Source: Lathyrus oleraceus
Taxonomy: Eukaryota; Streptophyta; Magnoliopsida; Fabales; Fabaceae
Length of the DNA stretch: 64,000 bases
Reading direction: 5' to 3'
Assembly: GCF_024323335.1 (NCBI RefSeq)
Contig: NC_066584.1
Coordinates: 433,747,408 to 433,811,407, forward strand
Shown here: in pieces, positions 23,041 through 34,917 of the stretch
Position numbering within the stretch: the stretch's first letter is position 1
Layout: every line of letters begins with the position of its first letter
Position numbers and translations under genes: made by a program
Notes under the pieces: generated by a model
Database searches by the model: none
Told to the model about the DNA's origin: nothing
Seen by the model: the letters and a program-made list of their open reading frames with translations, nothing else

Positions 23041-23135
23041 CCCAAGCCCAAAAATTTAGTTTTTCTCGGGCTTTTGTTCGTCGGGCTTTTTCAGAGATAT
23101 TTTTGGACATGTCCAACTGCTGCTTGGAATTTTCA

Positions 23136-23148
23136 CTATAAAAGAGGG
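23136..23148 (+). promoter_or_regulatory. TATA box of F LTR
   Basis: CTATAAAAGAGGG is a strong plant TATA match at a suitable place in the LTR. Confidence 0.6.
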
Positions 23149-23986
23149 TCTTCTGCCAAAGGAAAAATCATCTTGGAATACGGAAAAATACAGTATTGTG
23201 AAGCAATCAAGTATTACAGAGATCAAGGCATTCAGAGAGCTGAAGGTGTTCACGAGCGGGAGCAATTGAAGATCAAAGTCATCCAATTACTTGTAATGTG
23301 TAATTTTTATCTTGCATTTGTTTTAAACAATATGAGTAGCTAAATCCCCCAATGCTAGAGGGTGTCCCTGATTTAGAATTGTAATGAATTTGAGTTTACC
23401 TTTGCATTTATAATATTGTTTTTACAGTAACCTTTTGATGTGTTTATTGCTTTCTCTTTCGGACCAATCGAGATTGATTTGTGGTTGTCAATTAGGCTGG
23501 ACCGCCATTGATAAGGTTTTCATAAGGTTACTCTACAGTAGATATCACCTAGGACTAGGGATACCCTGTATGAACCAGAGTATTCTTGATATTATACAGT
23601 TTAACTTCACCCTAATTGGCTATGTACATGGAAATTAGGGTAGATTGATTAAAGGTTTTCTCACCAAGGAGTTGGGAGAAAATACCCTTAAGAACTGGTA
23701 GTAATTGATATTTGTTGATGCAATAGTGACTCAGAGTTGTTACAGGGATAAATCATACACCTTCCCTGGCATTGTTCCTTTTTCTCTATAAACCCCTATT
23801 TTCATCCTTCTTTACTTTTACTTTTATTTTATATCTGTACACCTAAAAACCAAATTAATACTTTTTGTTTAATTGAATGATAATTTGAGCTCAATATTAA
23901 CTTGTAGTCCTTGAGATCGACATTCGGGGAATTTCCCCATTATTACTATAAAAGGCAAAATAGTACACTTGCTATTTTCCCGATCA

Positions 23987-24974
23987 CTGATAGAGGAGTT
24001 ATTTTGAAGATCTTGAATGAGACACATATTACCCACGACATAATTGTGAACTGGTTTGATGAATTAGTGGCTAAGATCATTGTTAGCAGTTGTTTAGGGT
24101 TCAGCAATGATGAGTTACCATCAGAGGGGCAGGTCCATAACAAGGCCTTGCATATATCAATCAAGTGTCAAGATAGCCTTCTCTCAAGGGTACTAGTAGA
24201 CACGGGATCATCTTTGAACGTCCTACCTAAGAACACTCTTGGGAAGATGAATACTATGAGGACATCCATGAAAGCCACCACATTGATAGTCAAAGCCTTT
24301 GATGGGTCAAAGAGAATGGTGATTGGAGAAGTTGACCCACTCATTATGGTAGGGCCACATACATTTCTAATTACCTTCCAAGTGATAGATATTAACCCAT
24401 CATATATTTGTCTTCTAGGACAACCTTAGATACATGCAGCGGGAGCCGTCACCTTCACTCTTCATGAAAGGTTGAAATTCATAATGGATGATAAGCTGAT
24501 GATCGTTGAGGGGGAAGAAGACATGTTCATTAGTCACCTCTCGTCATTCAGATACAAAGAGGCAGATGGAGAAACATTGGAGATGCCTTTTAAAGATTTG
24601 GAGATAGCAGCAGTCAGCCAAAGAATAGAAGTTCCTAAGGAAAAGTCAGCTTCGCCATGGGAGAAAATGTCAGAATTGATCAAGGGTGGAAATACGTTGA
24701 GCTGGGGAAGTTGTTAGAGATTCCTGAGAAGAAGAATCAGTTCGGGTTGGGTTGCAAACCGACTAATATGGGGTCTCAGAAGAATAGTCAAAGGAAGTTA
24801 TATACTCTCAAAGACGTTTTCCACGGTGCTAGGTACATGGATCAAGATCGCGTGGCTCAATTTGAGGCACAAGATGAAGGGATACCTAACTTGGTGCGTC
24901 GTTGTTCATCAGATACCGCTCTGAACAATTGGAAGGCCATTGAGATTCCAGAGATGATTCCAATTTTGAAGTAA
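23987..24974 (+). pseudogene. Ogre D aspartic protease region
   Basis: The active site is intact (VLVDTGSSLNVLPKNTLGK), followed by VKAFDGSKRMVIGEVDP and ICLLGQP. A TAG at about 24427-24429 replaces the Trp of the LLG(R/Q)PWIH block. The frame continues to 24717, shifts, and resumes through 24974 (GRCSSDTALNNW-like tail matching Ogre C). It is aligned end to end with the C protease. The N-terminal part is lost at the F junction. Confidence 0.85.
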
Positions 24975-25216
24975 TTTAATGTTTTTTAATAATAAGTCTT
25001 TGCTCTGCCCAAGGCAAATGGAAAAGCTTTGCAGGGCCTCCCTTTGTTTCTAAGATATTATTCATGAATAAAATTGCATTTCTGTTTTCAAATTAAGATC
25101 TTTTGTTTTTCTTTCAAGTTTTCCTTTTTCCAAAAATGGCAATAAATCTTCCATAAACCTTCATTCTCAGCATGTAATTAAAAATAAAAATAATAAAATA
25201 AACCTTCCTTGTGTAG
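24975..25216 (+). other. Ogre-type intron between PRO and RT (element D)
   Basis: AT-rich, non-coding, same place as in Ogre C. It ends CCTTGTGTAG (25216), a reasonable acceptor, and the conserved pre-RT leader (ACTAATAAATGAACC...) follows. The two introns have little obvious similarity. Confidence 0.55.
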
Positions 25217-27298
25217 ACTAATAAATGAACCGATTGAAAACAACACTACTATAATCCCTTACGACTTCAAATTCCTGATTAACCAGGTGAAATAAGGTGA
25301 TGAGGACGATTCCGAGCTTCTTGAAGAATTGGCCAGACTGTTGAAATAAGAAGACAAGGAAATTCAACCTCATCAAGAACCAGTGGATGTGATCTATATG
25401 GGGACCAAAGAAAACAAGAATACGGTTAAGGTTGGCATTGCCTTATAGGATACGATCAAAGAAATATTGGTTAAGCTTTTACATAAGTATGCAGATGTGT
25501 TCGTTTGGTCGTATCAAGACATGCCAAGACTAGACACAGACATTGTCGTACACAATAGAGTGTTCACCAGTCAAACATAAATTGAGAAGGACTAGACCAG
25601 ACATGTCTCTCAAGATCAGAGAAAAGGTAAAAAAAACAGTTCGACGCAGGGTTCATAGCCGTTGCCAAGTATTCACAATGGGTTGCTAATATCATGCCAG
25701 TCCCGAAAAAAGATGGGAAAGTCAGAATGTGCGTATACTACAAGGATCGGAATAGGGAATGTACTAAAGATGATTTCCCTTTGCCCCACATTGATGTATT
25801 GGTATACAACCCCGTTCAATTTCGATCTTTTCATTCATGGTGGATTCTTCGGTTATAATCAGATAAAGATGTCTCCTGCTAACATGGAGAAAACCATGTT
25901 TATTACTTCCTAGGACACCTTCTGCTACAAGGTAATGCCTTTCGGATTAAAGAATGCAGGGGCAACGTACCAAAGGGAAATGGTGACCCTCTTCCATGAT
26001 ATGATTCACAAGGAAATAAAGGTCTATGTTGATGATATGATCACAAAATCACAGGCTGAAGAAGATCATGTAGTCAACTTGTAAAACCTGTTTCATAGTG
26101 TAAGGAAGTTCAAGTTACGTCTGAATCCTACAAAGTGCACTTTTGGAGTCAGATCGGGGATATTATTGGGGTTCATAGTCATCCAGAGAGGAATTAAAGT
26201 TGATCCTGACAAAGTCAGAGCCATCCAAGATATGCCAGCTCCGAGGACAGAAAAAGAGGTTTGAGGATTCTTGGGAAGATTAAACTACATCGCTAGGTTT
26301 ATTTCACATCTCACGGCTACTTGTGAACCAACATTGAAGTTGCTCAGGAAAGATCAAGCCATCGAGTAGAATGAAGGTTGTCAGAAGGCTTTTGACAAAA
26401 TCAAGGAATATTTGCAAGAACCACCTATCTTGGTACCACCAGTTTCAAGAAGACCACTAATAATGTACCTAAAAATAATTGATGGTTCTATGGGATGTGT
26501 ACTGGGGAAACAAGATGCGACTGGAAGAAAAGAGCATGCAATATACTACCTAAGCAAGAAATTCACTGATTGTGAATCCCGATATTCACTCTTGGGGAAA
26601 ACTTGTTGCGCTCTAGTCTAGGTTGCTCAACGTCTAAGGTAATACATGGTGTGTCACACTACCTTGCTAATATCCAGGATGAACCTTATCCAATATATTT
26701 TTGAAAATCCAGCAGTAACGGGAAATATAGCACGACGGCAGATGTTATTGACCAAGCATGACATCCAATATGTCACACAAAAGGCCATCAAAGGAAGTGT
26801 GTTAGCAGATTATCTCGCTCACCAACTGATGGAAGTTTATGAACCTATACAATTTGACTTCCCAGATGAAGACGTTATGTTAATAAGGGATTGTGAGACG
26901 TCAGGTCCCGACGAGAGACCTGAACCAGTATCTCGATGGAAAGTCATATTTGACGGTGCCTAAAATGCAGAAGGACATGAGATCAGGGCTATCATAACTT
27001 CTCCAATGGGTTATCACATTCCATTTACAACTAGGTTATGTTTCACCTGCACTAATAACATGGCAGAGTATGAGGCATGCATCCTAGGACTCGACGAAGC
27101 TATCGACTTAAGGATCAAGATCTTAGAAGTATATGAAGATTCTACTCTCATTATCAATCAAATAAAGGGATAATGGGGAACACATAATGCTAAGCTAATC
27201 AAATATCGGGACCACGTCTGAAAGATGATAACCTACTTTAATGAGATTACTTTCCACTACATCCCCCGAGAAGAGAAACAGCTAGCAGACACCTTAGC
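25217..27298 (+). pseudogene. Ogre D reverse transcriptase and RNase H, interrupted by SIRE B
   Basis: RT motifs are visible in pieces: PVPKKDGKVRMCV near 25,690, GGFFGYNQIKMSPANMEKT near 25,850, MPFGLKNAGATYQRE and VYVDDMITKS at 25,935-26,050. RNase H follows (AIYYLSKKFTDCESRYS, later NNMAEYEACILGLDEA). There are many stops, including 26,083 and 26,262, and frameshifts around 25,600-25,800. The frame stops at LADTLA where SIRE B begins at 27299, and the next residues resume at 37827. Roughly 75 percent identical by eye to Ogre C in RT. Confidence 0.85.
27294..27298. repeat. TSD of SIRE B, left copy (TTAGC)
   Basis: TTAGC precedes the TG at 27299 and recurs after the terminal CA at 37822-37826. 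Confidence 0.95.
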
Positions 27299-28405
27299 TG
27301 AAGGTAGAGAAAAACAAGAAAAAGGGGTTTGAATTGTTTTCATAGGAATTAAAAGATTTTTTGACAACACATGCAAAGAAGAAATAATAACAACACAAAG
27401 GATTTATCCTGGTTCGCTTGAAAATCAAAGCTACTCCAATCCACCCGACCAAGGTGATTTCACCTTCAACAAGGACTTAATCCACTAATCTCAACAGATT
27501 ACAAATTTTGTCTAAGGGTTCAACAACCTCTTATCCCTCTCAAGTCTACAGACTTAAACAAGTCACTCGAGGAATTAAAAACAATTACAAGAATTACAAA
27601 GTGTTTCGCTAGATGCTTCTAGATAAGCAGTATAAACACAATTTAAGAACAGTGAAAGATAACAACACAACATTGAACAACAACTCTTGTATGGAAACTT
27701 CTTCTTACAACAACAGTGGTGAAGAAATAATCAGAGTATGCAGAGCGTGAGTTGTTCTTCGTAAGAGTGGTGAAAAGGTTGTATGATAAAGTTGTTGTAT
27801 CAAAGTTGTGTATATTGGCAAGTTGTGTAGAGGCCCTTATATAGCACTTGAGATAATACCGTTGGGGGAAATCAATAAATATTTCGTGCCAGCTGTAGGA
27901 GACAAATATAGTAAATTCCTTGTCCTTTCCATAACAGACTAGTAGCATAATCAAATGTTTCCTTGAAAGGATTGTACTACAATTTAACTTGCTTTCAGCT
28001 TAAGTTTCTGACCTGGTGACATCTGATGGCGTGTTTCTGAGCATGTGTCAAAGTGAGGTGAGCATGATTAGAGTCTTTAGTGTTAGAGTCTTCATATACC
28101 TCTTTGCAGAGTCTTCAGATAGAGTTCTCAGAATCAGATCATTAGAGCTTGAACTTCAAAGTTAGATTATTCAGATGCATTTTGTTCAGAGTCAGATGTG
28201 ATTTCTCTTTGTATTGGGTCAGCGCTTCTGGACTACTTCAGATGCCAAATATTAGTTTCTTAAGAATCAGAAGGTGACTTATCAGAGTCATTTCAACTTA
28301 GAATCCTGCACACTTAAGAAAACTGGTAGGGTGCCAAATCTATTTCATTATTTGTTATCATAAAAACTTAGAGATACATTGCAGAATCAAAATCCTGTTC
28401 TAACA
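27299..28405 (-). repeat. 3' LTR of SIRE B (1107 bp)
   Basis: Plus-strand ends TGAAGGTAGAG and GTTCTAACA. CCTTATATAG at about 27835-27844 is the TATA region on the minus strand. Compared with the other LTR it lacks a short block near the CAGATGCATT stretch (about 28175). Confidence 0.92.
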
Positions 28406-28928
28406 ATCTCCCCCTTTTTGATGATGACAAAACTTAGGATTTTGATGAAACAATAAGTACTTTAAGAGATGCTAAATTGAAAATGATCAGAGTCAGATAG
28501 AAAAGTAACTCCCCCTGAGATTAGCAATCTCTCCTTAATTTTGATACTTAAAAAATATTTTTAAAGATTTTAGTATCAGATATGGGTTTCTCGGGTAGAG
28601 AATTTCTTACCAGGTCTTCTTAGGTTGCTTGACGTGATTTAGTAGTTTCTTAGATAAGAATTCAGCTTCCCTTGGTTCAGATAGGTCCTGAAAAATGACT
28701 TAGAACTATGCAGTAATTTTATGTCAGAATGTAAGTAATGCATTTTTGAGATTTAGATAAAATCATTCATCAAAAGATTTTTATCTAATTCTCCCCTTTT
28801 TTGTCAGACTCAAAAAGTAAATAAATCACAATTTCATTGATTAGAAAAACTTCATAAAGTACAACGAGAAAAGATCAGAAACTAAGCCTTAGAACTAAAA
28901 ACACTTAGAAAAATATATTAAAAAAATC
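28406..28928 (-). other. SIRE B 3' untranslated region with repeated polypurine tracts
   Basis: Plus-strand reads of three tracts are CTCCCCCTTTTTGATGATGAC (28409 on, next to the LTR), ACTCCCCCTGAG (about 28507) and CTCCCCTTTTTTGTCAGAC (28791 on). Order and context match SIRE A. Otherwise AT-rich and non-coding. Confidence 0.75.
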
Positions 28929-31357
28929 CTAAAGTGTACAAGGTTTAGGTGGAGGAGGCATCCTCTGAAGTAGCTCGGCTAGCAGGTTCTGAATGCTGTT
29001 GTTGACTTGATCTTGTTTGTCGAGTCTGGCTCTGACCAGTTGTTGTTCCTTATGTAACTCTTCTAGAGTTTTGATGACCAGAGGGGAAAGACCCGTTGTT
29101 GATGACTCTCCCAGAGTCAGAGCAACCTCAACAGCTTTCTTAGATTCAACTTTTTGAGCAGCTTCAGCGACCCTTGCTGCTTCTTTCTCAGCTTTCTCCT
29201 TTGCAGAAGCTTCTGCAGCAGCTTTCTCAATAGCCTCTTTGGCATCTTTCTCAGCAGCTTCCCGTTTAGCCTTTTTTATCGCTTCCTTCGCCAACCTAGC
29301 TTCTAACCTTTCCTCAGTACTTCTAATGAAGTCATTTCTGACTTATTCAGAGAGGCTCTTCATCTTGAAGATCTCAGATGTCATCCATCTGATGAATCTG
29401 TTCCAGTTAGTCCTTACTTCAGAAGGATTCTCACTGGTGTTGGATTATTTAGAGAGCTTCTTGAACATAGAAGTTGAACTTTACGAGAACTTGGCTAATG
29501 CCTCATCAAAGGTTGGTAGGGTGAGTTCAGGTTCAAAAGGTTCGGGAATTGGTTGGTCTGCTGGTACAGAAGGAGTTCTTTCTAAATTAGCTATGGCTTG
29601 AAAATCTTCAAGGTTTGGGGATGTTGGGTCGGGATAATCTGAACCAGAATGTTCAGAGGCTGTGTTAAGGTCATAGTAAGGACGGGAGCTATGGATGGTT
29701 GAGAGGGTTGGTGATAAGGGTTCATTGAACAATAATGCTTCAGAACGTAGGATAAAGGTTGTTTGGAGGTTAAAGAGAGGTAATGGAGGAGAAGGTGTAG
29801 TTGTGATGGTTCTGAGAGGGATGGGTTCAGAGTTTGTGAGTTATGATGGAAAGGATTGAGAAAGAGTAGGTTATGAGTGAGTTTAGTTAAGTGGGTTTGG
29901 TTCAGAATGAATTGGTATGGATGGTGTTGGTTCAGATGAGGTACGGAGTGAGGTTGTTGGTTATTGTGATTTGGATTTTTCAGTGGGAACGTTTATATTT
30001 ATAGTAGGTGGAGTGGAGGAAGTTGTAATTGTGGTTGAGATTGTGGGAGGTGGTAGAGGAAGTGATGAGGAAAGTTTCCTAGAACCAGAGATGAAGGAGT
30101 TGAGAATTTCTAAGATGGAGATCTTACCAGAAGATGCTGAAGAAGAGGTCAAAGGAACTGGCTTCTTCTTGGTTGCTGAAGACTCTCCCAGATTGAGAAT
30201 CTTCTTTTTCTGACCAGTTTTCTTATGAGAGGGTTCCCTCTTTCTTTTCAAGAAGTTTGGAGGATGATCTGGAAGCCAATCCATGGTGAAGCCGGATATG
30301 TCGTAGCCTTGAGCTTCCTGATCTTTCAGATAAAATTCTATGACTTCTGGAGGATCAATCTTGGTGAAGATGTACATCTCATCCGCCTTTTCTCTTTTAT
30401 CCTTCAGTTCCTCCCAGGAGGTATTTCTGGTAGGTTTGACAAGGACCTTATCAATCAGTCTCATAGTCTTTAGGTTCCTCCCATTGAGGGGCTTCCTAAT
30501 GTCCACTATGACGTCTTCCATCAGATTTAGATGAATCAGATAATCTACCAGACCACTCTCAATCAGAACATCTGAAATCAACCTACCCAAAGGGATGTAG
30601 TTCCTTGGCTTCATGTTGTTTCTGGTATCTCTAATAGAATCTCTTAAGTATTTGAAGAGAAAAGATGGTAGTTTAAGCTTCAAAACCTTGTGCAAATAGT
30701 GGAACATGCACTTCTGATATGTGTTGACGTAGTCAGAAGAGCTGGATGATGGACGATGGTGGATGCATCCCAGAATTATCTTGAGCCACACCCTCGGATT
30801 CTTGTGAAGCTCTTAATTTTTTGATGATGTTCGTCCTTCAGGGTTCTGGGAAAATATGGTGGGGATGATTTCCTAGGAATGTACTTAGCCCTAGGATTGA
30901 TGTTGTAAATCCTTCTGCCCCCAGTCTTATCCATGTTCATAAGCGCAACAATATACTTTTCAGTTATCACTACCTTGACATCCAGAACATGAGAAACTAT
31001 GTAATGGTCATCACAGTCAGCAAATATCCAGAATTCTTTTACGAGATTTATGTAGATGGTACCGTAGAGACGGTTGAAGTAGATGAGCCAACCCTGATTC
31101 TTCAATTCTGGTGTAAGATCCATGCCATTGTCTTTGAGGTTTTCAAAATCCACCAGCAATTCACAAAGAACTTCCAGTTGTTCAAATGGTGTTGACAAGT
31201 TGATGTGGGTTGGATGATCAAGAACATGAGGTTCTTGAAAAGAGGTTGTTGTTTGAAGAGTAGTAGTGGAGGGGACTTGTTGTGAGGATTCAACTTGTTG
31301 TTCTTGGGCGTTCATCTCTTGAGAGAACTCGAAGACTTGTTGTTCTTGAGCATTCAT
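28929..31357 (-). pseudogene. Envelope-like ORF of SIRE B (broken)
   Basis: Homologous to the envelope-like ORF of SIRE A at about half identity in the N-terminal domain. Pieces in order: 31357-30776 (start MNAQEQQVFEF; Gln-rich leader, then a globular part ending near the KSFTRIRG block); frameshift; 30791-29961 (LGCIHHRPSSSSSDYVN, RNNMKPRNYIPLGRL); a degraded Ser/Pro/Thr-rich middle with stops; 29732-29481; and 29294-28929 (Ala/Lys/Glu helix, then RARLDKQDQVNNSIQNLL and the tail LLQRMPPPPKP). At least two frameshifts and several stops. The duplicated MNAQEQQV in the leader is a small local repeat. Confidence 0.8.
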
Positions 31358-31834
31358 GATGAAGTTTCAGAGAAAAATGAAGAGAGATTGCAGAGAAAAG
31401 TTGGAGGTTTTGGTTTGTGTAAGTAGCGAAGAGTGAAAGTGTGAATAGTGGGAGTCGTGGGAGTATATAAAGAAACAACGGTAACTTGAGAAGGAAAACA
31501 AAAATTAATTTTTGCTAAAAATGAGTTTTGACAATCATGGGGAAAATTAAATGCAGCTAATGATGTGATTCTAATCTCAAGATTTGCAGACTGCTCGAGG
31601 GGATCTCAATAGTTTGGCCATTGAGTTATGAGCTATACAGGTGTCTAGAAGAACCAGATCCACACGTTTGAGGGGCCACGTGTTGATGTACTCAAAGTCA
31701 AGAATACCAAAAGGTTTCTGACTTGACATGTTTCTGATAAAGATATCTTCTAACTTGTAGAAGTATCAGATAAACATCATATGCTTGAGTCAGAGTCTAA
31801 TTTTACATTAGAGATGGGAAGCACAGGTTCAGAG
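31358..31834 (-). other. Spacer between SIRE B pol and envelope-like ORF
   Basis: Non-coding; it would hold the leader of the envelope-like ORF. Nothing else recognised. Confidence 0.5.
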
Positions 31835-34800
31835 TCATGCTGGGCAACCTGCCATATTTAAAATTTTCAGAATGAAGAGAAATCTATCTTCAACTAAGGG
31901 TTTTGTAAAGATATCAACCCATTGATGGTCTGTATCTATAAATTTTAAAACAATTGTCCCTTTCTGAACATAATCTCTAATAAAGTGGTGTTTAATTTCT
32001 ATGTGCTTCACACTAGAATGTAAAATTGGATTCTTACTTAAGCAAATAGCAATAGTATTATCACAAAAGATAGGAATGTTACTCTCATAGATCTGAAACT
32101 CCTCAAGTTGATTCTTCATCCAGAGCGTCTGAGTGATGCAAAGTGAAGCTGAGATATATTCTGCTTCTGCATTTGATAGTGCAATGGTTGGTTGTCTTTT
32201 GCTTGCCCATGAGATGAGGTTTCCTCCCAGAAACTGATAGTTCCCATATGTGCTTTTGCATTCTAACCTATCTCCAGCATAATCTGCATCACAGTACCCA
32301 AAAAGCTGGTATTATGATGTTTTTTTTATACATCAAGCCAAGATTAGGTGTTTCTTTCAGATACCTAAGGATTCTCTTAACAACAGTTAAGTGAGATTCC
32401 CTAGGATCTGACTGGAATCTAGCATACAGACATACGCTGAATAATATATCAGGACGAGAAGAAGTCATACAAAGGAGAGAGCATATCATACCACGATAGA
32501 GTTTCTGTCAAACCTTTTGACTTACCTCTTCCTTCTCCAGAATGCAAGTAGGATGCATGAGTCTTGGTTGGCTTGCTTTCTAACATGTTAAATTTCTTCA
32601 GAAGATTTTTTATGTAATTGCTTTGATAGACATATGTGGCTTCTGATGTTTGATTGATTTGAATGCCCAAAAAGAAGTTTAGTTCTTGCATTATGCTCAT
32701 TTCAATTTTTTCCTGCATTAACTCAGAAAATTCTTGGCAAACTGAGGGGTTAGCATAACCAAATATTATATCATCAACATAAATCTGAAAAATCATAAGA
32801 TCGTTTATGATGTTTTTACAAAAGAGAGTGGAGTCCACTTTGCCTCTGATAAAATCATTTTCCAGAAGAAATGAACTAAGTCTTTCATACCAAGCTCTGT
32901 GAGCTTGCTTCAGACCATTAAAAGATTTCTTAAGTTTGAAAACATGTTTTGAAAGTTTTGAATTTTCAAATCCAAGAGGTTGATGGACATACACTTCTTC
33001 AGAAATGTAACCATTCAGAAAGGCACTTTTGACGTCCATTTGGTATAATTTAATAGAACTATTAACAACAAAAGATACAAGGAGATGAATAGATTCTAAC
33101 CTTGCGACTGGAGCAAAAGTTTCATTGTAGTCAACTCCTTCTTGTTGACTATAACCTTGTGCCATCGGCCGTGCTTTGATCCTGACGAATTCACCTTTTT
33201 CATTTAGCTTATTTCTGTAAACCCATTTAGTTCCAATCACATGGGTTCCCTTAGGTCTTGGTACAAGATCCCAAACGTCATTTTTGGAAAACTGATCAAG
33301 TTCTTCTTTCATTGCCAGAATCCATTCTTTATCTTGAAGAGCTTCTTCACAGGATGTTGGCTCTATCAGAGATACTAGTCCCAAGAGTGCTTCTTCAGAA
33401 TCTTTGAATGTTGATCTTGTTCTAACAGGTTCGCCCTTGTTTCCCAGAATCAGTTCTTCAGAACATCTTGCTTATTTCTTTGTCTTTTCTGATTGATTGT
33501 GCGTTCAGGTGCTTCTGAAGTTCCTCTTTTTGCTTCTTCAGAACCTTTGGTCTTTTCGCCAGAGCCTGCAAGTGTGATCTCCAGATCTATAAATTTCTCA
33601 ACTAGCTTTGACTTTTCAGAGTCAAGCTTGTCATCAAATATGACATGAATTGATTCCTCCATAATCTGTGTTTCTGTATTATATACTCGATATCCTTTAG
33701 AACGTTTTGAGTATCCCAACATAATACTCTTTTGTGCCTTATAGTTAAACTTGTTCATATTGTCTTTAGTGTTCAAAATAAAACAAGAGCATCCAAAAGG
33801 ATGAAAATAAGCAATGTTGGGTTTTCTTCCCTTGCACAGTTCATAAGGAGTATTCTGAAGAATAGGTATGATAGCGATTTTATTCTGAATGTAACATGAT
33901 GTATTCACAGCTTCTACCCAGAAGTACTTAGCCACATTAGTTTCATTGATCATGGTTCTGGCCATTTCTTGGAGAGTCTTATTCTTCCTTTCTACAACTT
34001 CATTTTGTTGTGGAGTTCTAGGACAAGAGAAATCATGGGATATTCCATTAGAGTGAAAAAGTTCTCCAAATTTGTTTTCAAATTCACCACCATGATCACT
34101 TCTGACTCTGATAATCTTAGAGTCATATTCATTTTGCACTTTTGAACAGAAACCAGTGAACACAGAATGTGACTCATTCTTTTGCCTTAAGAATTTCACC
34201 CATGTCCAACGATTGTAGTCATCAACAATGACAAATCCATACTTCTTACCATTGACCGACGTTGTCTTAACAAGTCCAAAGAGATCAATGTGTAGAAGTT
34301 CCAAAGGTCTGGAAGTGGAAACAACATTTTTGGTTTTGAAAGTAGTTTTAGAAAATTTCCCTTTATGACATGCTTTACAAAGAGCATCTTAAGAAAGCTT
34401 CAACTTAGGTAGCCCCTTGACTAACTCAAGTTTATTTAGCTGAGAAATCCTTCTCAAACTAATATGACCCAAGCGTCCATGCCACACTCATTGCTCTTCA
34501 TTAACAGACATCAACCATTTCACGTTTTGGTTTTTCAAATTTGAAAGTTTTAATTGTATAAATGTTGTTCTTCCTCTTTCCATTGAAAAGGACTGTGCCA
34601 TTTTTCTGATTGACAACCTTGCACGTTTTTTTATTAAAGATAATATCATAACCGTTATCACTTAATTGGCGTATGGATAACAAATTATGCATTAATCCCT
34701 CAACATAAAGAACATCAGAAATAGAGGGAAGAGATATGTTACCAACTATTCCATATCCTCTGATTCTTCCTTTCTGATTTCCTCCAAAGCCTATGAAACC

Positions 34801-34917
34801 AGCATCTTTAAGTTCCAGGTCTTGGAACATATGCTTTCTTCTCATCATGTGTCGCGGGCATCCAGAGTCCAGGTACCATGACTGGTGTTTTAATTCTGCT
34901 GCATAGGATATCTGCAA
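31835..34917 (-). pseudogene. SIRE B pol: protease, integrase, reverse transcriptase, RNase H
   Basis: Protease at 34917-34501 has WYLDSGCPRHM with the DSG triad. The pre-integrase HHCC zinc region lies around 34,480-34,370 with stops. Integrase 34304-33450 shows [16 protein letters not shown] and NEVVERKNKT, i.e. the D, D, E residues; the usual QQNG is QQNE. RT 33384-32449 shows [12 protein letters not shown] and YVDDIIFG. RNase H follows in other frames ([20 protein letters not shown] near 32,460; AEAEYISAS near 32,160; IKHHFIRDYV to the [11 protein letters not shown] end near 31,880). Frame changes between each block and several stops make it non-functional. Confidence 0.88.

Larger units (their letters stand above)
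21816..23986 (+). mobile_element. Athila-like Ty3-gypsy element F, 3' end
   Basis: Plus-strand 3' untranslated region and 3' LTR of a gypsy element whose coding part was displaced leftward by Ogre C and is off-window. AAGCTAAGTTTGAGG before TGATCAGT is typical of Athila-like PPT/LTR junctions. The LTR ends CGATCA at 23986, and Ogre D protease sequence follows, so F is inserted in Ogre D. The expected right-hand target copy is CTGAT (23987-23991); its partner is off-window. Confidence 0.75.
22632..23986 (+). repeat. 3' LTR of element F (1355 bp)
   Basis: It starts TGATCAGTCACC and ends ACACTTGCTATTTTCCCGATCA. The stretch before the end (GAGATCGACATTCGGGGAAT) is conserved in legume gypsy LTRs. 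U3 has a GC-rich palindrome cluster at 22917-23040 and a TATA box at 23137. Confidence 0.75.
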
